Assembly: GCA_963770035.1 (NCBI GenBank)
Contig: CAVYON010000053.1
Location: 248,001-312,000, forward strand
Direction: 5' to 3'
DNA length: 64,000 nt
Source of the DNA: Roseiarcus sp963770035
GTDB lineage: Bacteria; Pseudomonadota; Alphaproteobacteria; Rhizobiales; Beijerinckiaceae
Shown here piece by piece: positions 33,338 through 43,460 of this stretch. The notes beneath the pieces are model-generated. The model was given only the letters and a program-made list of their open reading frames with translations, did no database searches and had not been told where the DNA came from. A program made the position numbers and the translations under genes. Position 1 is the first letter of the stretch, and each line of letters starts with the position of its first letter.

Positions 33338-34603
33338 ATGCCCTCTTGCCTCGAAGCTGCCCCGACCATCGCGCCGTCCCCTCCGTCGACGGACGCGCGC
33401 GCCGCGAGAACGGCGAAATTCAAGCGGGAGCAGGTGATCGTCGATTACCTCAACCGGGGCCTGTCGGTCGTCGAGATCGCGGAGCACGTCGGGGTCGGGG
33501 AGAAGCGGATGCGCGCTTTGATTGGGGAGATCCTCGCCCGCCGCATGCCGGCGCCTCCCGCGGAGTTTGTCGCGATCCAGGTCAGCCGGCTCAACGAAGC
33601 GCTGCTCGTCGCCTACAGCGCCATGACGGGCATGAACCTCAAGGCGGTCGATCGGGTGGTCAGGATCGTGCGCGAGCTCGACCGCTACCATGGATTTGTC
33701 GCCGCCGACCGGCGCAGGCTCGAGCCGCCGCGCATCCAGGCGGACGCCCAGGCCAACGTCGGGCTAGGCGTGGCGCTGTTCTGCGGAGCCGAACTTGCTC
33801 TGCAACATGGCGAGATTGAGCGCGCGGCGTCCTCGGCGGACACCGTCAGCGTCCTTCGCGACAGTGACGACCGCCCGGAAATTCCGCCGCAAGCCTCTGA
33901 AAAGGTTGATTCCGCGCCCGGGATTTCGAAAAGGCCGCCGGACGCCTGGGCCGCGACCCCCGACCTCGTCCCTCCCCTTGGAGCCAATCAGGAGGCGTCG
34001 AAAAACGGCGCAGGCTGGAGCCGCGTCGCGAGGGGATCGTCCGTCGACTTGCCGCCACACTCCACAACGCGTCCGAAGGCGGTCGCCCCATCGAGCGCGG
34101 CGACGCGTCCACCGACTGCGTTGACAGCAAACCGCATGCCGCCCCGGCTGCCGAAGACCGCCCGGAAATTTCGGCTGCAAGCCCCTGAAATGGCTCATTT
34201 CGCGCCCGGGATTTTGGCGTCCCGCGCCCTTGACGTCTGCCACCGGCGCGAAAGCGGGAGTGCGGCGGCCGCCGCCGCAGCGCTCCCAATGGAGGCCCGC
34301 CTTCGCACGCCGGACGCGGCGGCACCACAGACGATGACAGAACCGGCGTCCGGCCCGGGACTGGGCGACAATCGCCCGGAAACTCCGCCGCAAGCCTCTG
34401 AAACCATTGATTCCGCGCCCGGCATGCCAGTCCGGCGGGCCCGGCGCCGTCATCCAATGCGCCGGACGAGGATTTCCACATCCCGGCCGCATGGAGGCGG
34501 CCGAACGTCCGGATGGCGCTCAACGGATTCCTGGCTGGGTGAGAGTCCTTCGGAGCTCCGCCCGAATCTTCCCCTCAGCTGTCCATCTTCAGCGCTTCGA
34601 TGA
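33338..34603 (+). CDS. HTH-domain protein with repeat-invaded C-terminal half
   Basis: 421 residues from ATG 33338. The N-terminal 165 residues look genuine: FKREQVIVDYLNRGLSVVEI, then AEHVGVGEKRMRALIGEIL (helix-turn-helix) and VAIQVSRLNEALLVAYSAMTGMNLKAVDRVVRIVRELDRYHG. This type of protein recurs in Rhizobiales without known function. From about residue 170 the sequence is low in complexity and contains three copies of a dispersed DNA repeat (33871, 34158, 34372), the middle one with a 1-bp length difference, so the tail is probably repeat-derived rather than selected. The tail overlaps the 3' end of lepA by 29 bases. Confidence 0.6.
   Translation: MPSCLEAAPTIAPSPPSTDARAARTAKFKREQVIVDYLNRGLSVVEIAEHVGVGEKRMRALIGEILARRMPAPPAEFVAIQVSRLNEALLVAYSAMTGMNLKAVDRVVRIVRELDRYHGFVAADRRRLEPPRIQADAQANVGLGVALFCGAELALQHGEIERAASSADTVSVLRDSDDRPEIPPQASEKVDSAPGISKRPPDAWAATPDLVPPLGANQEASKNGAGWSRVARGSSVDLPPHSTTRPKAVAPSSAATRPPTALTANRMPPRLPKTARKFRLQAPEMAHFAPGILASRALDVCHRRESGSAAAAAAALPMEARLRTPDAAAPQTMTEPASGPGLGDNRPETPPQASETIDSAPGMPVRRARRRHPMRRTRISTSRPHGGGRTSGWRSTDSWLGESPSELRPNLPLSCPSSALR
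33871..34422. repeat. Three copies of the dispersed 50-60-bp repeat within the HTH gene
   Basis: 33871-33930, 34158-34214 and 34372-34422 share CGCCCGGAAA..CCGCCGCAAG, CCTCTGAAA and TTCCGCGCCCGGGATT. The complement matches the repeats at 2623 and 2733 in CCTTTTCA(AG)(AG)G(CT)TTG-GGCG. Copy 2 has one extra base, which moves its first part out of the frame used by copies 1 and 3. Confidence 0.75.
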
Positions 34604-36380
34604 AGGCTTCCTGCGGGATCTCGACCTTGCCGAACTGGCGCATGCGCTTCTTGCCGGCCTTCTGCTTCTCCAGGAGCTTGCGTTTGCGCGTTGCATCGCC
34701 GCCGTAGCATTTTGCCGTAACGTCCTTGCGCAGCGCGCGAATCGTTTCGCGGGCGATGATCTTGGCGCCGATCGCGGCCTGGATCGGGATCTGGAACATG
34801 TGCGGCGGGATGAGTTCCCTCAGCTTCTCCACCATCGCCCTGCCCCGGCTCTCGGCCCGGTCGCGATGGACCAGCATCGAGAGCGCGTCGACCGGCTCGC
34901 CGTTGACCAGGATCGACATTTTCACCAGGTCGCCCGGGCGATAGTCGGTGAGTTGGTAGTCGAAGGAGGCATAGCCTTTGGAGATGGACTTGAGGCGGTC
35001 GTAGAAGTCGAACACCACTTCGTTCAGCGGCAGCTCGTAAACGACCATCGCCCGCTTGCCGACATAGTTGAGGTCAACTTGGGCGCCGCGCCGGTCCTGG
35101 CAGAGTTTTAGGATCGCCCCCAGGTAGTCATCGGGAGTGAGGATGGTGGCCTTGATCCACGGCTCCTGGATCTCGGCGATCTTGACCGGGTCCGGCATGT
35201 CGGCCGGGTTGTGCATCTCGAGCACGGACTTGTCGGTCAGCACGATCTTGTAGATGACCGACGGAGCGGTGGCGATCAGGTCGAGGTTGAACTCGCGCTC
35301 GAGCCGCTCCTGGATGATCTCGAGGTGGAGAAGCCCGAGGAAGCCGCAGCGGAAGCCAAAGCCGAGCGCGGCCGACGTCTCCATCTCGTAGGAAAAGCTC
35401 GCGTCGTTGAGGCGGAGCTTTCCCATTGCTGCGCGCAAGTCCTCGAAGTCGGCCGCATCCACCGGAAAGAGGCCGCAAAACACCACAGGCTGGGCGGGTT
35501 TGAAGCCCGGCAACGCCGAGGCGGTCGGGTGCTTGTCGTCGGTGATCGTATCGCCGACGCGGGTGTCGGCGACCTGCTTGATCTGGGCGGTGATGAAGCC
35601 GATCTCGCCCGGCCCAAGGGTCGCGGCGTCCGTCATCTTGGGCGTGAAGACGCCGATACGGTCGACTTCGTAAGCGGCGTCCGCCGCCATCATGCGGATG
35701 CGCATGCCCTTCTTGAGAAATCCATCGATGACGCGAACCAGCACCACCACCCCGAGATAGGCGTCGTACCAGCTGTCGACGAGGAGGGCCTTCAGCGGCG
35801 CCGTCTCGTCGCCCTTCGGCGGCGGCAGCCGGGCGACGATCGCCTCGAGCACGGCCTCGATGTTGAGGCCGGTCTTGGCCGAGATCGGCACCGCCTCCGA
35901 GGCGTCGAGGCCGATCACGTCCTCGATCTGCTCCTTGATCCGGTCGGGCTCGGCGGCCGGCAGGTCGATCTTGTTGAGCACGGGCACGATCTCGTGCCCC
36001 GCGTCGAGGGCGTGATAGACGTTGGCAAGCGTCTGCGCCTCGACGCCCTGGCTCGCGTCGACCACCAACAGCGACCCCTCGCAAGCGGCGAGCGAGCGGG
36101 ACACCTCGTAGGCAAAGTCGACGTGGCCGGGCGTGTCCATGAGGTTCAAGATATAGGTCTTGCCGTCCTTCGCCTTGTATTCGAGCCGGACGGTGTTGGC
36201 CTTGATGGTGATGCCGCGCTCGCGCTCGATGTCCATCGAATCGAGCACCTGCTCGACCATGTCGCGCTCCGCCACGGTTCCGGTCTGCTGGATCAGGCGG
36301 TCGGCGAGCGTCGACTTGCCGTGGTCGATATGCGCTACGATGGCGAAGTTGCGGATGTTGTCGATCGGGTGGGCGGGCAT
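34575..36380 (-). CDS. lepA: Elongation factor 4 (LepA)
   Basis: 601 residues and fully intact. GTPase motifs: AHIDHGKST (residues 16-24), RERGITI in switch I, DTPGH, NKIDLP and SAKTG. After domain II and the EF-G-like domains comes the LepA-specific C-terminal domain (AKCYGGDATRKRKLLEKQKAGKKRMRQ-type, here GGDATRKRKLLEKQKAGKK). LepA back-translocates or remodels stalled ribosomes and works under ionic stress. No lepB follows (the next gene on the strand is the HTH tail in the opposite direction), so it is monocistronic. Start is ATG 36380. Confidence 0.97.
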   Translation of the reverse strand: MPAHPIDNIRNFAIVAHIDHGKSTLADRLIQQTGTVAERDMVEQVLDSMDIERERGITIKANTVRLEYKAKDGKTYILNLMDTPGHVDFAYEVSRSLAACEGSLLVVDASQGVEAQTLANVYHALDAGHEIVPVLNKIDLPAAEPDRIKEQIEDVIGLDASEAVPISAKTGLNIEAVLEAIVARLPPPKGDETAPLKALLVDSWYDAYLGVVVLVRVIDGFLKKGMRIRMMAADAAYEVDRIGVFTPKMTDAATLGPGEIGFITAQIKQVADTRVGDTITDDKHPTASALPGFKPAQPVVFCGLFPVDAADFEDLRAAMGKLRLNDASFSYEMETSAALGFGFRCGFLGLLHLEIIQERLEREFNLDLIATAPSVIYKIVLTDKSVLEMHNPADMPDPVKIAEIQEPWIKATILTPDDYLGAILKLCQDRRGAQVDLNYVGKRAMVVYELPLNEVVFDFYDRLKSISKGYASFDYQLTDYRPGDLVKMSILVNGEPVDALSMLVHRDRAESRGRAMVEKLRELIPPHMFQIPIQAAIGAKIIARETIRALRKDVTAKCYGGDATRKRKLLEKQKAGKKRMRQFGKVEIPQEAFIEALKMDS

Positions 36381-36433
36381 GGCCCGGCATTAGCAGGGCG
36401 CGCGGGGGAAGGGAACCAATTCGAGCCCACCTC

Positions 36434-37255
36434 TCAGCCCATCACCAGACCTTCGATGTCGTGCTTCTGGACGACTGGCATGAGTTTGTCGACGACCCGG
36501 CAGACGAGATGGTCTTGGACGACCGGCGGAAGGCTATCGTAGTAGGCTTTCGTGACCATGAGATCGTGCAGCTTGTCGTGCCCCGCTCCCGGCGCGTCGA
36601 CCCCCAGAACGAGGACTGGCCGGGGGACCATGGAGGCATGGTCGGTGCCCCGATGGATCGCCAGCGCCGAGCGGCAGGAGATGTCTCCCATCTGCGGATG
36701 CTTGCGCACCGCGCGCTCGGCATAGCGCGGCCATGTCTCCTCGGGCGGAAACATCTCGTGCGGCCACCGACGGCCATCGTCCCACTGCGTGCCGACCGCC
36801 ACCTCGAAGGGGCCCATGTCCGGCGTCACGTCGACGCCGGTCAGGTTGAAGGCGAGCGAGGTGATGCGCCGGTCCCGCCATGTCTCATTCGGAGAGGGAA
36901 AATCCCGGTGCCACGGCTGGGTCTTGGCGCCCTCGAACGGCGTATCGAAACCGATCTCGACAATCCTGTAGTCCGGCCCCAGCGCCGCCTCGCACATCGC
37001 GGTCACCCACGGGTGCGAGCAAAGCTCGACAAAGCCGCCGAACATCTCGGGAACGATCTCGACATACCAGCGACGCGGGCCCCGTCCGACGGCGCCGCCC
37101 GGTCGTTGGATCGCATCCCAGAACGCCGACATCATGTCCTCGCGCATCCGTTCAGTGAACGCCCGCGAAAATGCCCCCTTTCGCCCGACGACGCCGTCGC
37201 GCATGAGCGTCTCATGATCCGCCAGGACGTCCCTGCTTGGATCGGCGGCTTCCAT
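36434..37255 (-). CDS. Phytanoyl-CoA dioxygenase (PhyH) family protein
   Basis: 273 residues. An Fe(II)/2-oxoglutarate oxygenase: the metal-binding HxD is in TQPWHRDFPSPNE, the distal His in LAIHRGTDHAS with the following Arg, and the family start DHETLMRDGVVGRKG is present. The double-stranded beta-helix strands (LAFNLTGVDVTPDMGPFEVAVGTQW) are complete. The substrate cannot be read from sequence; relatives hydroxylate small molecules or lipids. The stop is 54 bp from the lepA start and the ArsR gene lies 120 bp upstream on the same strand, so ArsR may control it. Confidence 0.88.
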   Translation of the reverse strand: MEAADPSRDVLADHETLMRDGVVGRKGAFSRAFTERMREDMMSAFWDAIQRPGGAVGRGPRRWYVEIVPEMFGGFVELCSHPWVTAMCEAALGPDYRIVEIGFDTPFEGAKTQPWHRDFPSPNETWRDRRITSLAFNLTGVDVTPDMGPFEVAVGTQWDDGRRWPHEMFPPEETWPRYAERAVRKHPQMGDISCRSALAIHRGTDHASMVPRPVLVLGVDAPGAGHDKLHDLMVTKAYYDSLPPVVQDHLVCRVVDKLMPVVQKHDIEGLVMG

Positions 37256-37375
37256 TGCCTTCTCCTTGCTCTCGCACGATTTTCGTGGGCTGCGACTGTG
37301 GCGGCGGCAAGGCTCGCCAGAGGGGCCGCCATCCCGCCGGAGGATCTGCGGCGAACGCTGGCGGCGGACGCAGAT

Positions 37376-37711
37376 TCACTCCTTTCTTAGCGCATCCAGA
37401 TCGCCGACCCTGTGCGTCCAGAACGCCAGCATGACGTTCAGCCAGGCGCCCACCTCTGTGAGCGGGCGCGGGTCGAGGTGGTAGAGGCGCTCGCGCCCGC
37501 GCTTCTGCACGCGCACCAGACCGACTTCGCGAAGGAGCGCGAGATGCTCGGAGATCGCGGACCGGGCGATCGGCATCCCTTCGCTCAAGGTCGAGGCGGT
37601 CTTTGGGCCGGCTCGGAGGGCCATCAGAAGCCGCCGCCGAACGGGATTGGCGAGCGCGCCGAACACGTCAGGCGCGGCGTCCTGCTCAACTCCCGCTCCC
37701 CGTTCTGTCAT
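37376..37711 (-). CDS. ArsR-family transcriptional regulator
   Basis: 111 residues from ATG 37711 (a GTG at 37741 would add ten). The winged HTH is clear: PDVFGALANPVRRRLLMALR, PIARSAISEHLALLREVGLV and the wing RVQKRGRERLYHLDPRPL. No CxC metal site, so it senses something other than arsenic or zinc; the C-terminal LTEVGAWLNVMLAFW resembles the SRPBCC-associated ArsR subgroup. A palindrome TGTCGG-N6-CCGACA lies just upstream at 37745. It precedes the PhyH gene on the same strand, a likely target. Confidence 0.88.
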   Translation of the reverse strand: MTERGAGVEQDAAPDVFGALANPVRRRLLMALRAGPKTASTLSEGMPIARSAISEHLALLREVGLVRVQKRGRERLYHLDPRPLTEVGAWLNVMLAFWTHRVGDLDALRKE

Positions 37712-37744
37712 CCCACGCAAGCTCTCTCTTCTGGCCGTCACTTA

Positions 37745-37762
37745 TGTCGGGTCTTTCCGACA
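37745..37762. promoter_or_regulatory. 18-bp palindrome upstream of arsR, putative operator
   Basis: TGTCGGGTCTTTCCGACA has perfect 6-bp arms around GTCTTT. It lies four bases before the GTG alternative start and 34 bp before ATG 37711 of the arsR gene. Autoregulation by ArsR is the simplest reading. Confidence 0.5.
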
Positions 37763-38085
37763 CAATCCAATGGACTTGACAATAGACTTGGTTCCATGCG
37801 GTCGCTGACGGCCGTCGGAAACTTGATCGAGTGTCCATCTATGACTTTCATTTTACTACTCTTTTCTAGGCCAAAGCGGGCTACTGCTCCTTTCGTTCAA
37901 GGCCCTCGTTTTCGACGACGCGGGCGTTGCGCGCCTTGGGGGCCTATGGTACGTGACCGCCGTCTCGCGGGCCGGGGGCCAACTTCAGGACGCGCGGCAG
38001 GAACCTCAGAGGATCGCGCAGGAAACGTCCAGGCCCGCCGGCCGACGTGAAAGGCGCATCCCGTCCCAAAGGGGATGATCGGACC
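37763..38085. other. Upstream region of the atp operon
   Basis: No gene is visible. TTGACA occurs at 37776-37781, but no good -10 follows at 16-18 bp, so the atp promoter is not fixed here. Locally less GC-rich around 37840-37870 (ATTTTACTACTCTTTTC). Confidence 0.35.
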
Positions 38086-38648
38086 TTGGCCGAAGACACC
38101 GATATTGTTTCTGGCGTATCCGGGCGCTACGCGTCCGCCCTGTTCGCCCTCGCCCAGGACGACCGCCAAATCGACGCCGTGGCCCAGTCGCTGGAGAAGC
38201 TCGACGCCCTGATCGCGGGAAGCCCGGACCTCGAGCGCCTCGTTCGTAGTCCAGTGTTCTCCGCCAATGATCAGGTCAAGGCGTTCGACGCGATCCTCGC
38301 CAGAGAGGGGATAACCGGAATCGCCGCCAATTTTGTTCGGTTGGTTACGGTCAAGCGCCGTCTGTTCTTTCTCCGCCAGATGATCGCCGACTACCGCAAG
38401 CTCTACGACGCGAGCCGTGGGGTGACCCGCGCCGAGGTCACCAGCGCCTCCGCGCTTTCCGACGGCAATCTCGTGGACCTCAAAGACCAGCTCAAAGCCG
38501 CCTCGGGCGACCGCGACGTCCAGCTCGACGTCAAAGTTGATCCCTCAATCATCGGCGGTCTGATCGTCAAGCTCGGCTCGCGCATGGTCGACGGCTCGCT
38601 TCGCACCAAGCTCAACGCAATTCGCCTAGCCATGAAAGAGGTCGGCTG

Positions 38649-38649
<1 letters not shown>
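38086..38649 (+). CDS. atpH: F1Fo ATP synthase delta subunit
   Basis: 187 residues from TTG 38086 (MAEDTDIVSGVSGRYASALFALA), the family length; a GTG at 38047 in frame would give 200 residues. The delta subunit links F1 to the peripheral stalk. Landmarks: SGRYASALFALAQ, an inner VTVKRRLFFLRQMIADY and the conserved C-terminal VDPSIIGGLIVKLGSRMVDGSL. Its stop overlaps the atpA start by one base. It is the first gene of the F1 operon atpHAGDC; in alphaproteobacteria atpB, E and F are elsewhere. Confidence 0.93.
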
Positions 38650-40181
<1,532 letters not shown>

Positions 40182-40241
40182 TCGCCTGACCCTCAACCGG
40201 ACCCTGGGCCAAGATCAGGCGCGGGGCGGAGACGCCAATCG

Positions 40242-41114
40242 ATGCCGTCGCTCAAGGAACTCAGAAACCGGATCGCCTCCGTCCGGTCGACGCAGAAGAT
40301 CACCAAGGCGATGCAGATGGTCGCCGTCTCGAAGCTGCGCCGCGCCCAGAGCGCTGTCGAGGCTGCGCGCCCCTATGCCGAGCGGGTCGAGGCGGTGCTG
40401 ACCAACCTCGCCGGCTCGGCGAACGACGGCGAAGGCCCTCGCCTGCTCGTCGGCTCCGGCTCGAGCCAAACTCACTTGCTTGTTGTCTGCACCGGCGAGC
40501 GCGGGCTGTGCGGGGCGTTCAACACCGCGATTGTCCGTCTGGCGCGCGAAAGGGCGACCGTGCTCGCCGCCGAGGGGAAGACGGTCAAGATCATCTGCGT
40601 CGGCAAGAAGGGTTACGATCAGCTTCGCCGCACCCACGAAAGGCAGATCTTGGAGCTGATCGATCTGCGCTCGGTCCGAACAATTGCCTACGAAACGGCG
40701 CGGCCGATCGGCGAAAAGATCATGGCGCTGTTCGACAGCGGCGAGTTCGATGTCTGCACCCTGTTCTACTCGCGCTTTCGGTCCGTCATTTCGCAGATCC
40801 CGACCGCCCAGCAGCTGATCCCGCCGGAACTCGGCGAGACCAAACCGGACGACAAGGCGATCAGCTATGACTATGAGCCCGACGAGAGCGAGATCCTGAC
40901 CCAGCTCCTGCCGCAGGCGCTGACCGTGCGCATCTACCGCGCGCTGCTCGAGAACGCCGCCTCGTTCTTCGGCGCGCAGATGAGCGCGATGGACAGCGCG
41001 ACCCGCAACGCCGGCGAGATGGTGAAGAAATACACCCTTCGCTACAACCGCACCCGCCAGGCGATGATCACCAAGGAACTGATCGAGATCATTTCGGGCG
41101 CCGAGGCGCTCTGA
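40242..41114 (+). CDS. atpG: F1Fo ATP synthase gamma subunit
   Basis: 290 residues. The central rotor shaft: N-terminal coiled helix MPSLKELRNRIASVRSTQKI, TKAMQMVAVSKLRRAQ, the middle CTGERGLCGAFNTAI and the C-terminal coil AMDSATRNAGEMVKKYTLRY. Intact. It follows atpA after 60 bp and precedes atpD by 56 bp. Confidence 0.98.
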   Translation: MPSLKELRNRIASVRSTQKITKAMQMVAVSKLRRAQSAVEAARPYAERVEAVLTNLAGSANDGEGPRLLVGSGSSQTHLLVVCTGERGLCGAFNTAIVRLARERATVLAAEGKTVKIICVGKKGYDQLRRTHERQILELIDLRSVRTIAYETARPIGEKIMALFDSGEFDVCTLFYSRFRSVISQIPTAQQLIPPELGETKPDDKAISYDYEPDESEILTQLLPQALTVRIYRALLENAASFFGAQMSAMDSATRNAGEMVKKYTLRYNRTRQAMITKELIEIISGAEAL

Positions 41115-41170
41115 CCTAACCCTGTCGCCCCGCCGCGACCCCACATGATTTGAAGAACGAGGACGTCAAA

Positions 41171-42613
41171 ATGGCCAATATCGCAAACGCTGTCGGCCGG
41201 ATCACGCAAGTGATCGGCGCGGTCGTCGACGTGCATTTCGACAGCTACCTGCCGCCGATCCTGAACGCGCTGACGACCGACAACAACGGCCACCGCCTGG
41301 TGCTCGAGGTCGCCCAGCACCTCGGCGAGAACCAGGTGCGGTGCATCGCGATGGACATTTCCGAAGGCCTCGTCCGCGGACAGGAGGTCACCGACACCGG
41401 CGACCCGATCTCGGTCCCGGTCGGCGTCGGAACGCTCGGGCGCATCATGAACGTGGTCGGCGAGCCGGTCGACGAGGCCGGCCCGATCCCGATGGAGGCG
41501 CGCCGGGCGATCCATCAACCGACCCCGGCCTATGTCGACCAGTCGACCGAAGCGCAGGTCCTCGTCACCGGGATCAAGGTCGTCGACCTGCTCGCCCCCT
41601 ACGCCAAGGGCGGCAAGATCGGCCTGTTCGGCGGCGCGGGCGTGGGAAAGACGGTGCTGATCCAGGAACTGATCAACAACGTCGCCAAGACCCACGGCGG
41701 CTACTCCGTGTTCGCCGGCGTCGGCGAGCGCACTCGCGAGGGCAACGACCTCTATCACGAGTTCATCGAATCGAAGGTCAACGCCGACCCGCACAATCCC
41801 GACCCAAACGTCAAGTCGAAGTGCGCGCTGGTGTTCGGCCAGATGAATGAGCCGCCGGGGGCGCGCGCCCGAGTCGGCCTGACCGGCGTTACCGTCGCCG
41901 AGCATTTCCGCGACCAGGGGCAAGACGTGCTGCTGTTCATCGACAACATCTTCCGCTTCACTCAGGCGGGCTCGGAAATGTCGGCGCTGCTCGGCCGCAT
42001 CCCGTCGGCGGTCGGCTACCAGCCGACGCTGGCCACCGACATGGGCGCGCTGCAGGAGCGCATCACCACCACCACCAAAGGGTCGATCACCTCGGTGCAG
42101 GCGATCTACGTTCCGGCCGACGACCTGACCGATCCGGCCCCAGCCACCTCCTTCGCCCATCTTGACGCGACGACGGTGCTGTCGCGCGCGATCTCGGAGA
42201 AAGGCATCTATCCGGCGGTCGATCCGCTCGACTCGACCTCGCGCATGCTGACGGCGGCCGTCGTCGGCGAGGAGCACTACAATGTCGCCCGACAAGTGCA
42301 GCAGGTGCTCCAGCGCTACAAGGCGCTGCAGGACATCATCGCGATTCTCGGCATGGACGAGCTTTCGGAAGAGGACAAGCTGATCGTCGCCCGGGCCCGC
42401 AAGATCGAGCGCTTCCTGTCACAGCCTTTCGACGTGGCCGCGGTGTTCACCGGCACCCCCGGCGTCCAGGTCAAGATCGAAGACACGGTCAAGGGCTTCA
42501 AGGGCATCGTCGAAGGCAAATACGACAGCCTGCCCGAGGCCGCCTTCTACATGGTCGGCACCATCGAGCAGGCGGTCGACAAGGCCAAGAAGCTCGCCGC
42601 GGAAGCGGCCTGA
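41171..42613 (+). CDS. atpD: F1Fo ATP synthase beta subunit
   Basis: 480 residues from ATG 41171 with GAGGA upstream. The catalytic subunit: P-loop FGGAGVGKT, GERTREGNDLYHE (catalytic Glu), VLLFIDNIFRFTQAGSE and the DELSEED loop (here MDELSEEDK). ATP is made at the interface with alpha. Intact. Confidence 0.98.
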   Translation: MANIANAVGRITQVIGAVVDVHFDSYLPPILNALTTDNNGHRLVLEVAQHLGENQVRCIAMDISEGLVRGQEVTDTGDPISVPVGVGTLGRIMNVVGEPVDEAGPIPMEARRAIHQPTPAYVDQSTEAQVLVTGIKVVDLLAPYAKGGKIGLFGGAGVGKTVLIQELINNVAKTHGGYSVFAGVGERTREGNDLYHEFIESKVNADPHNPDPNVKSKCALVFGQMNEPPGARARVGLTGVTVAEHFRDQGQDVLLFIDNIFRFTQAGSEMSALLGRIPSAVGYQPTLATDMGALQERITTTTKGSITSVQAIYVPADDLTDPAPATSFAHLDATTVLSRAISEKGIYPAVDPLDSTSRMLTAAVVGEEHYNVARQVQQVLQRYKALQDIIAILGMDELSEEDKLIVARARKIERFLSQPFDVAAVFTGTPGVQVKIEDTVKGFKGIVEGKYDSLPEAAFYMVGTIEQAVDKAKKLAAEAA

Positions 42614-42640
42614 GCACAATAGCAAAGCCGAGGCTCGCCC

Positions 42641-43042
42641 ATGGCGCCGTTCCCGTTTGAACTCGTTTCGCCGGACAAGGTCCTTTTTAGCGGCCCGGCG
42701 CGGGCCGTGGTCGTCCCGGGACACGAGGGCGATTTCCAAGTGCTTGCCGACCATGCCCCCACCATGACCGCCGTCCGCCCGGGCGTCGTCGGCATCGAGG
42801 GCGCGAACGGCCAGCACCTGCGCGTCTTCGTGCGCGGCGGCTTCGCCGACGTCAACCCGCTCGGACTGACGATCCTCGCCGAGACTGCGATCCCGTTCGA
42901 GGATCTCAACGCCGCGCACCTCGACCAGGAGATCCGGAACGCGGAGGAGGATCTCGCCGACGCGACCGACGACCAGAAGCAGGCGGCGCAGGAGAGGCTC
43001 GACCGACTGCGAGAGCTGAAGGACTCGATGAAGCTGGCGTGA
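42641..43042 (+). CDS. atpC: F1Fo ATP synthase epsilon subunit
   Basis: 133 residues. N-terminal beta-sandwich (PFPFELVSPDKVLFSGPARA, PGHEGDFQVLADHAP) and a helical C-terminal hairpin (EEDLADATDDQKQAAQERLD) that can inhibit ATP hydrolysis. Last gene of the operon; no terminator seen before the next gene 52 bp on. Confidence 0.96.
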   Translation: MAPFPFELVSPDKVLFSGPARAVVVPGHEGDFQVLADHAPTMTAVRPGVVGIEGANGQHLRVFVRGGFADVNPLGLTILAETAIPFEDLNAAHLDQEIRNAEEDLADATDDQKQAAQERLDRLRELKDSMKLA

Positions 43043-43094
43043 GCGGAGCGCGGCTGCGCGCTTTCCCGTCCAGCCCCTCGCCGAGGGCGGCCCG

Positions 43095-43460
43095 ATGACG
43101 CGCGACGAATTCGACGCGGTCTGCGCCCGCCTGCCCCATGCGACGCAGGTCGTCCAGTGGGGCGACGCGAGCGTGTGGAAAATCGGCGGCAAGGTGTTCG
43201 CCATCGGCGGCTGGTCCGGGTCGGCCGGCTTCGGGGTCACCTTCAAGGTCACCCCGACCAGTTTCGCCGTGCTCAAGGATCTGCCCGGCTTGCGGCCGGC
43301 CCCCTATCTCGCCTCCCGGGGCTTAAGCTGGATCCAGCGGGTCAACGACACGACGCTCAGCGACGGCGAGCTTGCGCAGTATCTTCAGCACAGCTACGCG
43401 CTCATTTCCGCCGGCCTCCCCAGAAAGATACGCCGTGACCTCGGACTCGCGTCAAGCTGA
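43095..43460 (+). CDS. MmcQ/YjbR family DNA-binding protein
   Basis: 121 residues. TRDEFDAVCARLPHATQVVQW, the GDASVWKIGGKVFAIGG strands, and GLSWIQRVNDTTLSDGELAQYLQHSYALISAGLPRKIRRDLG match DUF419 (MmcQ/YjbR), a small cytosolic CyaY-like-fold family with reported DNA-binding. Role unknown. It overlaps the next gene, whose GTG start is at 43435, so the two are probably co-translated; it may be a read-through passenger of the atp operon. Confidence 0.87.
   Translation: MTRDEFDAVCARLPHATQVVQWGDASVWKIGGKVFAIGGWSGSAGFGVTFKVTPTSFAVLKDLPGLRPAPYLASRGLSWIQRVNDTTLSDGELAQYLQHSYALISAGLPRKIRRDLGLASS

Noticed and set aside
26500..34600. Prophage or integrated island with integrase
   Set aside because: No integrase, terminase, capsid or portal gene is visible, and no tRNA-attached repeat; the region is a patchwork of fragments and repeats.
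37776..37800. TTGACA as -35 of the atp operon promoter
   Set aside because: No acceptable -10 at 16-18 bp and 250 bp or more from the first atp start.
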